Assembly: GCA_903863885.1 (NCBI GenBank)
Contig: CAIPEB010000345.1
Coordinates: 1-33,685, forward strand
DNA from: an uncultured Planctomycetaceae bacterium
Lineage (GTDB): Bacteria > Planctomycetota > Planctomycetia > Pirellulales > Pirellulaceae
DNA: 33,685 nt
Reading direction: 5' to 3'
The notes under the pieces: generated by a model
Told to the model about the DNA's origin: nothing
Databases searched by the model: none
Seen by the model: the letters and a program-made list of their open reading frames with translations, nothing else
Shown here: positions 1 to 9,005 of the stretch, piece after piece
Position numbering within the stretch: position 1 is the first letter of the stretch
How the letters are laid out: each line of letters starts with the position of its first letter
Made by a program: the position numbers and the translations under genes

Positions 1-2967
1 TGGAAAAGCCGATGGTTTTCGAGTTTTTTTGTGATTCAGCGAAGAAACTTCACAAGGCCTTCGCTGGTTCTAGGGCTAGTCACGCTTCACGACGACAAGC
101 CGGTCGTAAAGGTCATCGACTTCGGAGTCGCCAAGGCGATGAGTCGAAAGCTCACGGAGCGGACACTCTTTACAGCGTATGGCGGAATGGTCGGTACGCC
201 GATGTACATGAGTCCTGAACAAACCGATATCAGTGGCCTCGATATCGATACTCGAAGCGACATCTACTCGCTCGGAGTCCTGCTATACGAACTGCTGACG
301 GGCACCACTCCGTTCGATCGCGAGCGCCTTCACAAGGCGGCATTGGACGAAGTGCGACGAATTATTCGGGAAGAAGAACCTCCGAAGCCGAGCACGAGAA
401 TCAGCACCCTCGGCGACACTGCGAAGAACGTCGCCGAACACCGAGCCACGGACCCCAAAAAGCTGTCAGCGACCGTCAAGGGTGACCTCGATTGGATTGT
501 CATGAAAGCCCTGGAGAAGGATCGCACCCGGCGATACGAAACGGCCAAGGATCTGGCTGATGACATTTTGAAGCATCAGAACAGCGAACCTGTCGATGCG
601 AGACCTCCATCATCGCTGTATCGAATACGCAAGTTCGCCAAGCGAAATCGTATCGCATTCTTGACAACGAGCATCGTGATTTTTGCGCTCTTTTTCGGGG
701 GTGCTGCCACGGCATGGCAGGCGATTCGTGCCACGCGGTCCGAACGCATCGCGCGAGAGTCGAGGGAAACACTGCAACGAGGTTTCGAAACGTTGGCTCA
801 GGTGTATCAAGACCAGAAGCAGTACGCCAACGCTGAAGCGATCTACCGGAATCTGCTATCCGCGGCACGTACTGCGTCTCTATCGGTGGATGCCAGTACC
901 CTGCAACTCCAGTATCGACTCGCCGATGTGCTGGGCCAGCAGGAAAAGAACAAGGAAGCCGCTGATCTCTTGCGGAATACGATCGCTGAACAGAAGAAGC
1001 TACTGGGGGAGGAACATCCGGACACGCTCCGGTCCGAGGACCGCGCTGCCGAGATTGCCCTGTACACGTTCTGGATCGCAATATCGGAGGACGACAAGAC
1101 TCTCGATTTCTCGAAGTTGGCGAGTGAGATGGCAGGACTCCGTGCGTCGGAAAAGATCGCTGCTTACACAACGTACACACTCGCGTTCGCCGACTTCAAG
1201 GCAGGAAGGATGTCGCAAGCCCTGGAGGCAGCCGAACGGTCCATGCAGTTCGGTACGGACACCGTTTTTCACTGGTGGTTGCTGACGGTGCTTCACTTGC
1301 GCGCCGGTGAGCGTGATTTGGCGTCCGACATGTACTTGGTGGCTGACGACCTTCTTCCACGGTCGTACGTTGACGTGAATAGCCGACCCTATCAATTCCT
1401 CCGTGAATTGCAGGCGGAGGCGGCGGCGCAACTTCCCGCTTTAGCTAACAAAGCAAACCGCACTCATGAGCAACTCATTGACTGTTACACGAGGCTGATC
1501 GCGCGCTATCCTAGACTACCGTCACTGTACGCTCGACGCGCATCCTATCGAGGACGTCTGGGTGATCTTGAGCAGGCAGCCGCCGACTATAAGAACGCCG
1601 CCGAAGTGAAACCAGCAGAGTCACTGGAGATGCTTGTGAACCAGGCGGCGATCGAGCTCTATCTGGGAAAGAAACAGAATTACGATCAGGCGTGCGATCA
1701 GGCGTACCAACGGCTCTGCAACAAGCGAAGCGATAAGTCGGCCTTTCACTGGAAGAGAACCTTCCTGCGCACGTTCCTTCAGGCGAAGTCGTCCATCGTG
1801 GACGACGACACGATGACCACACTTGCCTCTGAAGCCCTGGTCGAGTTTCGAGCCAACGCCAATAGTGACTGGGATGATTGCAGTTTCCGAACCACGAAAG
1901 GGATGGCTCTATACCGCAGCGGCAAGTACAAGGAAGCGTTTGACATACTCAACGGTCGAGACGAAGGTTGCCTTACGGCGTTGAGCCTTTCGTACAAGGC
2001 GATGGCGGCGCAGAAATCAGGGCGAATCGCTGAAGCGAGTTCGCTTTTGGATGATGCCAAAAAAGCGGCGAGTGAACTGGAGGTGCTCAATGGACCAGAA
2101 CTCGAGAGCCACCTGCCTGACCGAGTGGTGGCATATTGTATTATTCAGTTTGCGCTTCAGGAATCTCAGCGTGTGGTGTACGGCCCGGGTTACAAGCATG
2201 TGATCGCTGCCGGAAGCCTGTGCGGCGATGACAAAATCCCTGAAGCACTTCTGGCAGTGAATAGCGCGATTCAGGAACATCCCGATAATCCGCAATTGCT
2301 CTTGCTGCGTGCCCTACTGCGAACACGGCAGTGCGATTGGCAAGCGGCCATCACAGACCTCGACAGAGTCAGTGCCACGGTTCCGGATGAATGGCATGCG
2401 ACGGAGGCGAGGGCCGTATTCAGTCTGATGGCAGGACGCCGGGACCCATACGCGGTGGCCTGTCGTAACGCTGCTGCGACGCTGACCGACAAATCGAGCC
2501 CATGGACTCGAATTGAACTACAGTTGCTTTGCTGTGTATCGCCCCAACAGCCTGTCAACATGGCGGAGCTAAAGACACTTGACGTGAGTCGTCTTCGCGA
2601 GGAGTCGCCAGGAACCTTTTACCGGGTTGCAGGCGCATTGGCGTATCGTTGCGGAGACTATGCCGCCGCTGGTGCGTGCCTCTCGAGGCCGCAGGTCCAA
2701 TACGACCTGATTTCAATGTTGTTCAACGCTATGGCAAGTGAGAAACTTGGACAGACCCAAGCGTCCAGGCAAATTCTCAGAAAGGTTCACGAATCGATCC
2801 GAAAGTCGCCGGTCAGGCCGACCGGTCCGATGGCGCCCTATCGCCGTGACCGAGCTATCGATTGGTGCATTATCCGAATTGTCTTGCAAGAGGCCGAACA
2901 GTTGATCGGGGACGACGGGCAGGAGGCAGGCGATGTCGTCGCGCCTCCCGCCGAAGTGGCTAAGTGA
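1..2967 (+). CDS. Ser/Thr protein kinase with C-terminal TPR-like region, 5' partial
   Basis: The frame is open to the left edge, so the N-lobe and real start lie outside; a GTG at 31 is only the first possible start codon. Numbering from that GTG: DFG at 30-32 in VIDFGVAKA, activation-segment end GTPMYMSPEQ at 55-64, and D77 of the DIYSLGV helix-F motif, which together identify a Hanks-type kinase C-lobe. The kinase domain ends near 190, a membrane segment follows at about 208-228, and the remaining 750 residues are helical with TPR-like stretches (for example around 255-345 and 480-560). This architecture is typical of planctomycete membrane kinases that sense through an extracytoplasmic repeat domain. 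The catalytic loop just before the DFG is abnormal: the expected HRDxKPxN is replaced by IQRRNFTRPSLVLG. That may be noise at a sequence end or a decayed kinase. Substrate unknown. Codon use looks less GC-rich than in the downstream glycosidase genes. Confidence 0.85.
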   Translation, partial: WKSRWFSSFFVIQRRNFTRPSLVLGLVTLHDDKPVVKVIDFGVAKAMSRKLTERTLFTAYGGMVGTPMYMSPEQTDISGLDIDTRSDIYSLGVLLYELLTGTTPFDRERLHKAALDEVRRIIREEEPPKPSTRISTLGDTAKNVAEHRATDPKKLSATVKGDLDWIVMKALEKDRTRRYETAKDLADDILKHQNSEPVDARPPSSLYRIRKFAKRNRIAFLTTSIVIFALFFGGAATAWQAIRATRSERIARESRETLQRGFETLAQVYQDQKQYANAEAIYRNLLSAARTASLSVDASTLQLQYRLADVLGQQEKNKEAADLLRNTIAEQKKLLGEEHPDTLRSEDRAAEIALYTFWIAISEDDKTLDFSKLASEMAGLRASEKIAAYTTYTLAFADFKAGRMSQALEAAERSMQFGTDTVFHWWLLTVLHLRAGERDLASDMYLVADDLLPRSYVDVNSRPYQFLRELQAEAAAQLPALANKANRTHEQLIDCYTRLIARYPRLPSLYARRASYRGRLGDLEQAAADYKNAAEVKPAESLEMLVNQAAIELYLGKKQNYDQACDQAYQRLCNKRSDKSAFHWKRTFLRTFLQAKSSIVDDDTMTTLASEALVEFRANANSDWDDCSFRTTKGMALYRSGKYKEAFDILNGRDEGCLTALSLSYKAMAAQKSGRIAEASSLLDDAKKAASELEVLNGPELESHLPDRVVAYCIIQFALQESQRVVYGPGYKHVIAAGSLCGDDKIPEALLAVNSAIQEHPDNPQLLLLRALLRTRQCDWQAAITDLDRVSATVPDEWHATEARAVFSLMAGRRDPYAVACRNAAATLTDKSSPWTRIELQLLCCVSPQQPVNMAELKTLDVSRLREESPGTFYRVAGALAYRCGDYAAAGACLSRPQVQYDLISMLFNAMASEKLGQTQASRQILRKVHESIRKSPVRPTGPMAPYRRDRAIDWCIIRIVLQEAEQLIGDDGQEAGDVVAPPAEVAK

Positions 2968-3426
2968 AGTCCGGTGCACGTTCGGCTGGCGTCTGTCCGG
3001 GCGTTGGGCACCGCGTGAGTCAGGTTGCACGGCAATCACCGGTTCAGGTACGCAGGGGAAGCGACCATTTCCGCTGCTCAGAACATTTCGCCGAACTGCC
3101 CGGCGACGCAATCATCCTCGAACAGACAGGGGACTTTGATCCCCTGCTCGTCAACCATCCACCGGTGACATGCCCGCCGACGCCCGCCACTTTCGCTCGT
3201 TCTAAAACGAGCACATCAGCCGTTTTCGAACACCGCTCGCTGCGAAAACTCAAGCATCAAAAGGTGCCCACTGTGGTGCCGAGCTTCTGGGAAAAGGTGC
3301 CGTCTGGGGTGCCGTACACTTCGCAGTGCTTGACAAAGCATGTCCGCATTTGGCCACGAAAACGGGCACCGCGGTGCGCCGGAAGTCCCCGGGTCGTTTG
3401 GAGTTGTGGCCGCTTGTTGTTTAGCG

Positions 3427-3444
<18 letters not shown>
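2968..3444. other. non-coding stretch downstream of the kinase
   Basis: No convincing gene is present. An open frame on the plus strand (2964-3485) runs into the antisense of the tRNA and ends in a GVEPPTKGL peptide, the usual artefact of translating a tRNA backwards. The stretch holds one small hairpin (3127-3146) and, at its right end, the left arm of the inverted repeat that surrounds the tRNA. Confidence 0.6.
3127..3146. other. short hairpin, possible transcription end of the kinase gene
   Basis: CAGGGGA (3127-3133) and TCCCCTG (3140-3146) form a perfect 7-bp stem around a 6-nt loop, 160 bp after the kinase stop. No T-run follows, so it is not a classical intrinsic terminator; it could be an mRNA 3'-end structure or chance. 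Confidence 0.3.
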
Positions 3445-3596
<152 letters not shown>

Positions 3597-3711
3597 ACAT
3601 CTTCACGCGGAACGCGAGATAATATTGACGCAGTCAGAATACCACACGAACCAAACCTGAAAAACCGTCCCCCCGAATTCCCACCTGTCGACGTACAAAA
3701 ACGGGCAATGA

Positions 3712-3972
3712 GCCAAAAAGATCAACGGCTTGCGATACTACTTCGAAATGCGGGACGAGCCAACCGCTGCGCTTAACCGGTACAGGGAACAACAAGAAGG
3801 TCTACGTGCCGCTCGAAAGCCGCGACCAAAAACCCCGGACGCCGCGCCCCTCCGGGAGTTACCGAATGCGTTCCGCGGAACACAAGAGAGCCGATTCAAG
3901 AACAACCAGATTACACATGCGACCTACCACGATCACCTGCGCGTCGGCGACATGACCGGCAATTCAAAGTAA
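3712..3972 (+). pseudogene. remnant of planctomycete-type tyrosine integrase, N-terminal part
   Basis: The frame reads KKING, then YYF, then DEPTAALNRYREQQEGLRA, RKPRP and NNQITHATYHDHLRV. From memory of the family, planctomycete site-specific integrases begin with a similar stretch: KxINGKxxYFGxWxDPxAAL, a DLxAGRxPR segment, then the SAM-like core-binding domain containing (E/Q)ITPRTFADY. The remnant keeps this order. A TGA at 3709-3711 precedes it and a TAA at 3970-3972 ends it, so no catalytic domain (R-H-R-Y) follows and no ATG with a ribosome site is present. It is therefore called a broken gene. It lies next to a tRNA, the usual target of such integrases, and suggests that an element once integrated here and was lost. 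Confidence 0.6.
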
Positions 3973-4263
3973 ACTCGAAAAGTGCAAAGCGGGTATCGCG
4001 ACACCTGATTCAGGAACAAGACAGCGCTGGCTGAGTCAGCAGAGACAAGAACCCGCTGCCATCTCTCCTCGGTTTCAATTCCGTGCCAAAACCGGCGCGG
4101 TTCGGGATCGAGTTGCCCATGAGTGTCGCCCGATTCTCCACCTCTCCGTTTGCGGCCCGCCGATTCACTCCGCTATCGCCTCAGGCTATCATACCCGGGC
4201 CAGGGAGTTTCCGGCCTGCGGCCCGAGCGCTTGCTCTCTTGGGCAACTCAAAAGGAATGCGCT

Positions 4264-5220
4264 ATGGAACGACGCGATTTCCTCAAGTGCCTCGGTGCCG
4301 CGGTCACGGTCGCCTCCGCCGATCGGCTCACCGCGGCGGCTGAATCGACCCCGCCGGTTATTAGCCGACGCCATTTCCCGACCCGGGCGCTGGGAAAGAC
4401 CGGCGTCATGGTGAGCGCAATGGCTCTGGGCGGCGTGGCGGGGATGCAGCGGCCTCCCGCCCCCGACCACAACCCGGCAGCGCTGGCTGAGTTGGCGCTC
4501 GATCTGGGCATCACCTACTTCGACACCGCCCCGGCCTACAACACGGGCCAGTCAGAGACCAACTTCGGCGAAGTTGTTGCCCGGCGGCGCACCGAGATCT
4601 TCCTGGCCACAAAGACCGGCGACCGGACCTACGACGGCACGCTGCGGAGCGTCGAGGAAAGCCTCCATCGGCTGCAAACTGACCACGTCGATCTCCTGCA
4701 GATCCACGGCATCAAGAAAGACGAAGACCTCGCCGCCATCGGCAAGCCTGGCGGCGTGCTCGCCGCCCTTCACAAACTTCGTGACGAGAAAGTCACCCGT
4801 TTCATCGGCGTCACCGGGCACGAGGACGCCGACGCCATGCGCCGCGCAATCGAGATGTACGAGTTCGACACTGTCCTCACCACGTTTAACCCCGTCACTC
4901 GGCGGCAGGCGTTCCGCGATTCGGTCCTCCCGCTGGCCGTGGAGAAGAAGATGGGTATTCTCGCCATGAAAGTCATGGGAGGCGGTTTCGGTTCGCTCGC
5001 CACGGGCAACCCCGCGAAGAACACCGGCACCTGGTACCACGACGAGTCCCGCAGTCAGGCCGACTCCGCAAAACTCGTCCGCTATGTCCTCGGACTGCCC
5101 TTGTCGTCGGCTGTGATCGGTATGTCCTCTCTCGAACAGATTCGGGCCAACGCCGCTGCCTGTGAAATGCCGCCAATGACGGATGCCGAGCGCACAGCGT
5201 TGGAGCAAGAGATGGCATGA
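4264..5220 (+). CDS. Tat-exported aldo/keto reductase
   Basis: 318-residue protein. ATG 4264 is preferred over an in-frame upstream ATG (4123) because it has an AAAGGAA ribosome site and starts a twin-arginine signal, RRDFLK at 3-8 followed by an apolar stretch. The AKR barrel starts near 38 (FPTRALGKTGVMVS). All four catalytic residues of the family are visible: D87 and Y92 in YFDTAPAY, K117 in LATKT, H148 in LQIHG. The C-terminal cofactor-binding part includes VIGMSSLEQIRAN. AKRs reduce carbonyls or oxidise alcohols with NAD(P)H; export by Tat implies folding with cofactor before transport. It is the first of five plus-strand genes for exported proteins, followed after 46 bp by the next. 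A sugar or uronate derivative released by the neighbours is a likely but unproven substrate. Confidence 0.88.
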   Translation: MERRDFLKCLGAAVTVASADRLTAAAESTPPVISRRHFPTRALGKTGVMVSAMALGGVAGMQRPPAPDHNPAALAELALDLGITYFDTAPAYNTGQSETNFGEVVARRRTEIFLATKTGDRTYDGTLRSVEESLHRLQTDHVDLLQIHGIKKDEDLAAIGKPGGVLAALHKLRDEKVTRFIGVTGHEDADAMRRAIEMYEFDTVLTTFNPVTRRQAFRDSVLPLAVEKKMGILAMKVMGGGFGSLATGNPAKNTGTWYHDESRSQADSAKLVRYVLGLPLSSAVIGMSSLEQIRANAAACEMPPMTDAERTALEQEMA

Positions 5221-5266
5221 ACGTCGATCGCTGTTTCCGCCCGTCCCCGAAATCAAGCACCGACCC

Positions 5267-6787
5267 ATGAGCACTCCACAGCGTCCTGCCTTGATTGCCC
5301 GCCGCGACTTCTGCGCTGTCAGCGCCGGACTGGCCGCAGCGATGGCGGCGCCGCAGGCTTTCGCGCTGCCACTGGCTGAACTTAAAGCACCCGCCGGCGG
5401 AAGAAGCATCGGCATCCAAATCGGCGCCGTGTCGTTCGTCGACGAAGGCGTCGATAAAGTCCTCGATCTGCTTGCGGACCGCGGGGCGGTCGACACGCTC
5501 TACCTCACCACCTTCACTTACGGGCGGGGCCTCGCGGGGCGGCAGATCCCCGGTCATCCGTTTCCGGACCACGGCCTGCAAGAGTCGGATGAGGGTACGT
5601 TCCACGGCGGCAATTACGCTACCCCCCACGCCGAGTTCTACCGCGACACGTCCCTCAAGCAGACCCGTGCTCCCGACCACGGCGAACTCGACATCGTTAC
5701 CGCGGTCCTGCCTGCCGCAAGGGCTCGCGGGATGCGATTGTTCTGTTCGATCGAAGACGTCTTTCGCTCCGACGTGGCCGGAGTCGAGTTGCTGTCCGAG
5801 GTGGATCTGCAGGGCCGCCGCGCTGGCACGCTCTGCCTCTATCACCCGGAGGTCCGCGCGTTTTGGACCGGTCTGGCAACTGACCTCTGCACGTCTTATG
5901 ACATCGACGGAATCCTGTTTTTCAACGAACGGAACGGGCCGCTCTTGAATGCCTTGGGTGCCAGTCACGCGCAGAGTATCGCTTCGTCGCGAGTCACTTG
6001 TTTCTGCGAACATCACCGCCGCGCAGCCCGCGAACAGGGACTCGATGTCGAGCGGGCCCGCCGCGGGTACACCGCGCTCGACAAATTCGTCCAAGCGGCG
6101 CTCAACGATCAGCGTCCGACGGATGGCTACTTCGTAGAATTCTGGCGTCTATTGGCTGAGTGGCCGGAGATCATCGCCTGGGACCGGCTCTTCGATGCCG
6201 CCAAACACCAGGTGCTCGCGGAAGTCAAAGCGGCGGTGAAGCGGGTACGGCCCGCACTCCAGGTCGGTTTCCACATCGAGCACGTCAACTCGTTCAATCC
6301 GATCTTCCGCGCGACGCGGACCTACGCCGACCTGGCGAGTAAGGCGGATTTCCTCAAGGTGGTCGTCTACAACAACTGCGGCGGCGAACGCTACGCGCAA
6401 TTCATCCGCAACATCGGCTCGACCGTTTTCCGTGATGTGCCCAAGGAGGAACTGCTCCGCTTCAACAGCCATCTCTTGAACTACGGCGCCGAAGCGCAGC
6501 TTGACGAATTGGCCAAGGCGGGCCTCTCGCCCGACTATGTGGACCGCGAGACCCGCCGGGCGCTGGCCGGTGTGAAGGGCAAGTGCCAAGTGCTGCCGGG
6601 CATTGACATCGGCATCCCCACCGGCAACGAGAGCCGCAAAGCCTCGCCCGATGACACCCATGCCGCCGTGGCCGCCGCGCTCAGGGCGGGCGCCGACGGC
6701 CTGATCCTCTCACGCAAGTACTCGGAGATGAACTTGGCTAACCTGTCCGCTGCGGGACGAGCGGTCCGCGATAGTCTCGTTCGCTGA
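5267..6787 (+). CDS. Tat-exported TIM-barrel-like protein, putative glycosidase, family not recognised
   Basis: 506 residues from ATG 5267; an in-frame start at 5183 would overlap the reductase gene and bury the signal. A Tat signal (ARRDFCA, 11-17, then an apolar stretch to AFA at 31-33) begins the protein. The body alternates strands and helices as in a (beta/alpha)8 barrel: LDLLADRGAVDTLYLTT, GMRLFCSIEDVF, SYDIDGILFFNERNGP, LQVGFHIEHVNSFNP, ADFLKVVVYNN and a final ADGLILSRKYSEMN. E221 in FFNERNG sits at the end of a strand and is a candidate catalytic acid. CFCEHH (245-250) resembles the CYCxxC site of the two following GHL6 proteins, so distant kinship is likely. No ribosome site is evident. 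I cannot assign a substrate; a non-catalytic barrel is also possible. Confidence 0.75.
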   Translation: MSTPQRPALIARRDFCAVSAGLAAAMAAPQAFALPLAELKAPAGGRSIGIQIGAVSFVDEGVDKVLDLLADRGAVDTLYLTTFTYGRGLAGRQIPGHPFPDHGLQESDEGTFHGGNYATPHAEFYRDTSLKQTRAPDHGELDIVTAVLPAARARGMRLFCSIEDVFRSDVAGVELLSEVDLQGRRAGTLCLYHPEVRAFWTGLATDLCTSYDIDGILFFNERNGPLLNALGASHAQSIASSRVTCFCEHHRRAAREQGLDVERARRGYTALDKFVQAALNDQRPTDGYFVEFWRLLAEWPEIIAWDRLFDAAKHQVLAEVKAAVKRVRPALQVGFHIEHVNSFNPIFRATRTYADLASKADFLKVVVYNNCGGERYAQFIRNIGSTVFRDVPKEELLRFNSHLLNYGAEAQLDELAKAGLSPDYVDRETRRALAGVKGKCQVLPGIDIGIPTGNESRKASPDDTHAAVAAALRAGADGLILSRKYSEMNLANLSAAGRAVRDSLVR

Positions 6788-6805
6788 CAGAGGAGGACGA
6801 CATCT

Positions 6806-8998
6806 GTGGCGAACCGTCGAGACTTCATGACGCTCTGCGCAACCACCGGCGCGGCGATCGCATTGGGAAAGGTCCCGCTGCACCACTTGATCGCCTCGGA
6901 GCCTTTCGGCGATTCCTCGCCGGCCCCAAGCTGGGTCAACCGCCCGATGCGCTGGGCGCAACTGACGCTCGTTGAAGATGATCCCGGTAAGTTTGACCCC
7001 CAATTCTGGCTCGATTTCTTTCAGCGGACTCGCTCCGACGCGGTCTGCCTGAGTGCCGGTGGCTGCGTCGCCTACTATCCCACCGAGGTGACCTTCCATC
7101 ATCGCAGCGCGTGGCTGGGCGATCGCGACGTGTTCGGCGACCTTGTGGCAGGCTGCCGCAAGCTCGGAATGGTGGTCATCGCCCGGACCGATCCCCATGC
7201 GACCCACGACGACGTCCGCCAGGCGCACCCAGACTGGATCGCCGCCGAAGCCGATGGCCAGCTGCGCCGCCACTGGGCCTCGCCCGAGATGTGGGTCACT
7301 TGCGGGCTTGGACCCTACAACTTCGAGTTCATGACCGCCGTGAAACGGGAGATCATGTCGCGCTACCGCGTCGACGCGATCTTCATCAACCGTTGGGATG
7401 GCTCGGGGATGTGTTACTGCGAACACTGCCGCACGAATTTCCGCGGGGCGTCGGGACATGAACTGCCCCGCACAAGCGACCCGCGGGACGCGGCGCGCCG
7501 GGCATACATCCTCTGGAGGCAAGAGCGGTTGTTCGACCTTTGGCGGCTGTGGGACCGCGAAGTTCGCCGCATCAATCCCGATTCGTGTGTTATTCCCAAC
7601 ACGGGCGGCGGTGCCACCAGTTCGCTCGACATGCGCCGGATCGGCGAGCAGGCGCCCACGCTCTTCGCGGATCGCCAGGCCCGACGGGGCCTCACACCGC
7701 CGTGGACCAACGGCAAGAACGGCAAGGAATTCCGCGCCACGATGGGCAACAAGCCGATCGCCGGCATCTTCAGCGTCGGCGTCGAGGAGCCGTATCGCTG
7801 GAAAGACAGCGTGCAAAGCGCGGAGGAGATCCGTCTCTGGGTGGCCGACGGCGTAGCCAACGGCCTCCGACCGTGGTTCACCAAGTTCTCGGGCGTGCTC
7901 CACGACCGCCGTTGGCTCCAGCCGGTCGAGGAACTATACCGGCGTTACGCCGCCTGGGAAAAATACCTGCGAAACGAGCGGCCGTTAGCCCGAGTGGGCC
8001 TGGTCTATTCGCAGCAGACCGCGTGGTTCCACTCCGCGAAAGTCGAGGATCATACGCTTGGCTGGTACCAGGCGCTCGTCGAGTCGCGAATCCCCTTCGA
8101 GATGGTACACGACCGCCTGCTCGACGAGCGGCGTCTCGAACCCTTCAAGACGCTGATCTTGCCGAACATTGCTGCAATGTCGGACGAGCAGTGCGACGAG
8201 CTTCGCCGTTTTGCTGAACGAGGCGGGAGTCTCGTTGCCAGCTATGAGACCAGTCTCTGCGATCAGTGGGGCGAAAGGCGCAAAGACTTCGGGCTGGCCG
8301 ACCTGTTCGGGATCACATTCAAGGGCCGCATTGAAGGTCCCATGCAGAACTCGTATCTCCGCCTCGAAACCGATCCGGCAGACGGCAAGCGGCACCCGCT
8401 CTTGGCCGGATTGGAGGACGCGTCACGGATCATCAATGGAGTCTCTCGCGTCGACGTGGCAGCGACAGCGGACTTTCCCCACCCGGCGCTGACGCTCATT
8501 CCGTCGTATCCCGACCTGCCGATGGAAAGGGTCTATCCGAGGGTATTGAAAACCGAAATCCCACAGGTTTACTGCCGGGAATCGGGCAAGGCCCGCATGG
8601 TGTACTTCCCGTGCGATATCGACCGCACGTTCTGGGAGGTCCTCTCGTCCGACCATCTCAAACTGCTCCGCAACGCCGTTGTCTGGGCAACCGATGAGGA
8701 GCCGCCGGTCACGGTCACCGGCCCCGGAGTGCTCGACGTGACCGTTTGGCAGCAGAAGGACTCGCTTACCGTTCATCTGGTGAACCTCACCAATCCCATG
8801 ATGATGAAGGGCCCGCTGCGCGAGCTGATTGCTGTGGGTGAACAGACCGTCGGCGTGTGTCTTCCGGAAGGAAAGCAGGCCCGCGCCGTTCGGCTGCTGG
8901 CCGCCGACCGCAACTTACCCGTCGACCAGTCGGGCCGTCGCCTGACTGTCACCGTCCCCTCGGTCCTGGACCATGAAGTGGTGGCAATCGACCTGTGA
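6806..8998 (+). CDS. GHL6-type putative glycosidase with beta-galactosidase-trimerisation-like domain (copy 1)
   Basis: 730 residues from GTG 6806, 9 nt after a strong GAGGAGG site. Tat signal NRRDFMT at 3-9. Residues about 48-230 match the hypothetical glycosyl hydrolase 6 (GHL6) pattern: an AGGCVAYYPT strand, LGDRDVFGDLV, VIARTDP, HPDWIAAEADG, then FINRWDGSGMCYCEHC. The CYCEHC motif (203-208) may bind metal. Residues about 396-610 look like the flavodoxin-like trimerisation domain of GH42 beta-galactosidases: ILPNIAAMSDEQ, RRFAERGGSLVASYETS, RRKDFGLADLFG. A beta-sandwich-like tail ends VLDHEVVAIDL. The next gene is a paralogue with the same motifs at the same spacing. The gap to the preceding gene is only 18 bp, which suggests one operon. 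The exact sugar is unknown. Confidence 0.85.
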   Translation: MANRRDFMTLCATTGAAIALGKVPLHHLIASEPFGDSSPAPSWVNRPMRWAQLTLVEDDPGKFDPQFWLDFFQRTRSDAVCLSAGGCVAYYPTEVTFHHRSAWLGDRDVFGDLVAGCRKLGMVVIARTDPHATHDDVRQAHPDWIAAEADGQLRRHWASPEMWVTCGLGPYNFEFMTAVKREIMSRYRVDAIFINRWDGSGMCYCEHCRTNFRGASGHELPRTSDPRDAARRAYILWRQERLFDLWRLWDREVRRINPDSCVIPNTGGGATSSLDMRRIGEQAPTLFADRQARRGLTPPWTNGKNGKEFRATMGNKPIAGIFSVGVEEPYRWKDSVQSAEEIRLWVADGVANGLRPWFTKFSGVLHDRRWLQPVEELYRRYAAWEKYLRNERPLARVGLVYSQQTAWFHSAKVEDHTLGWYQALVESRIPFEMVHDRLLDERRLEPFKTLILPNIAAMSDEQCDELRRFAERGGSLVASYETSLCDQWGERRKDFGLADLFGITFKGRIEGPMQNSYLRLETDPADGKRHPLLAGLEDASRIINGVSRVDVAATADFPHPALTLIPSYPDLPMERVYPRVLKTEIPQVYCRESGKARMVYFPCDIDRTFWEVLSSDHLKLLRNAVVWATDEEPPVTVTGPGVLDVTVWQQKDSLTVHLVNLTNPMMMKGPLRELIAVGEQTVGVCLPEGKQARAVRLLAADRNLPVDQSGRRLTVTVPSVLDHEVVAIDL

Positions 8999-9005
8999 GG
9001 AGCCT

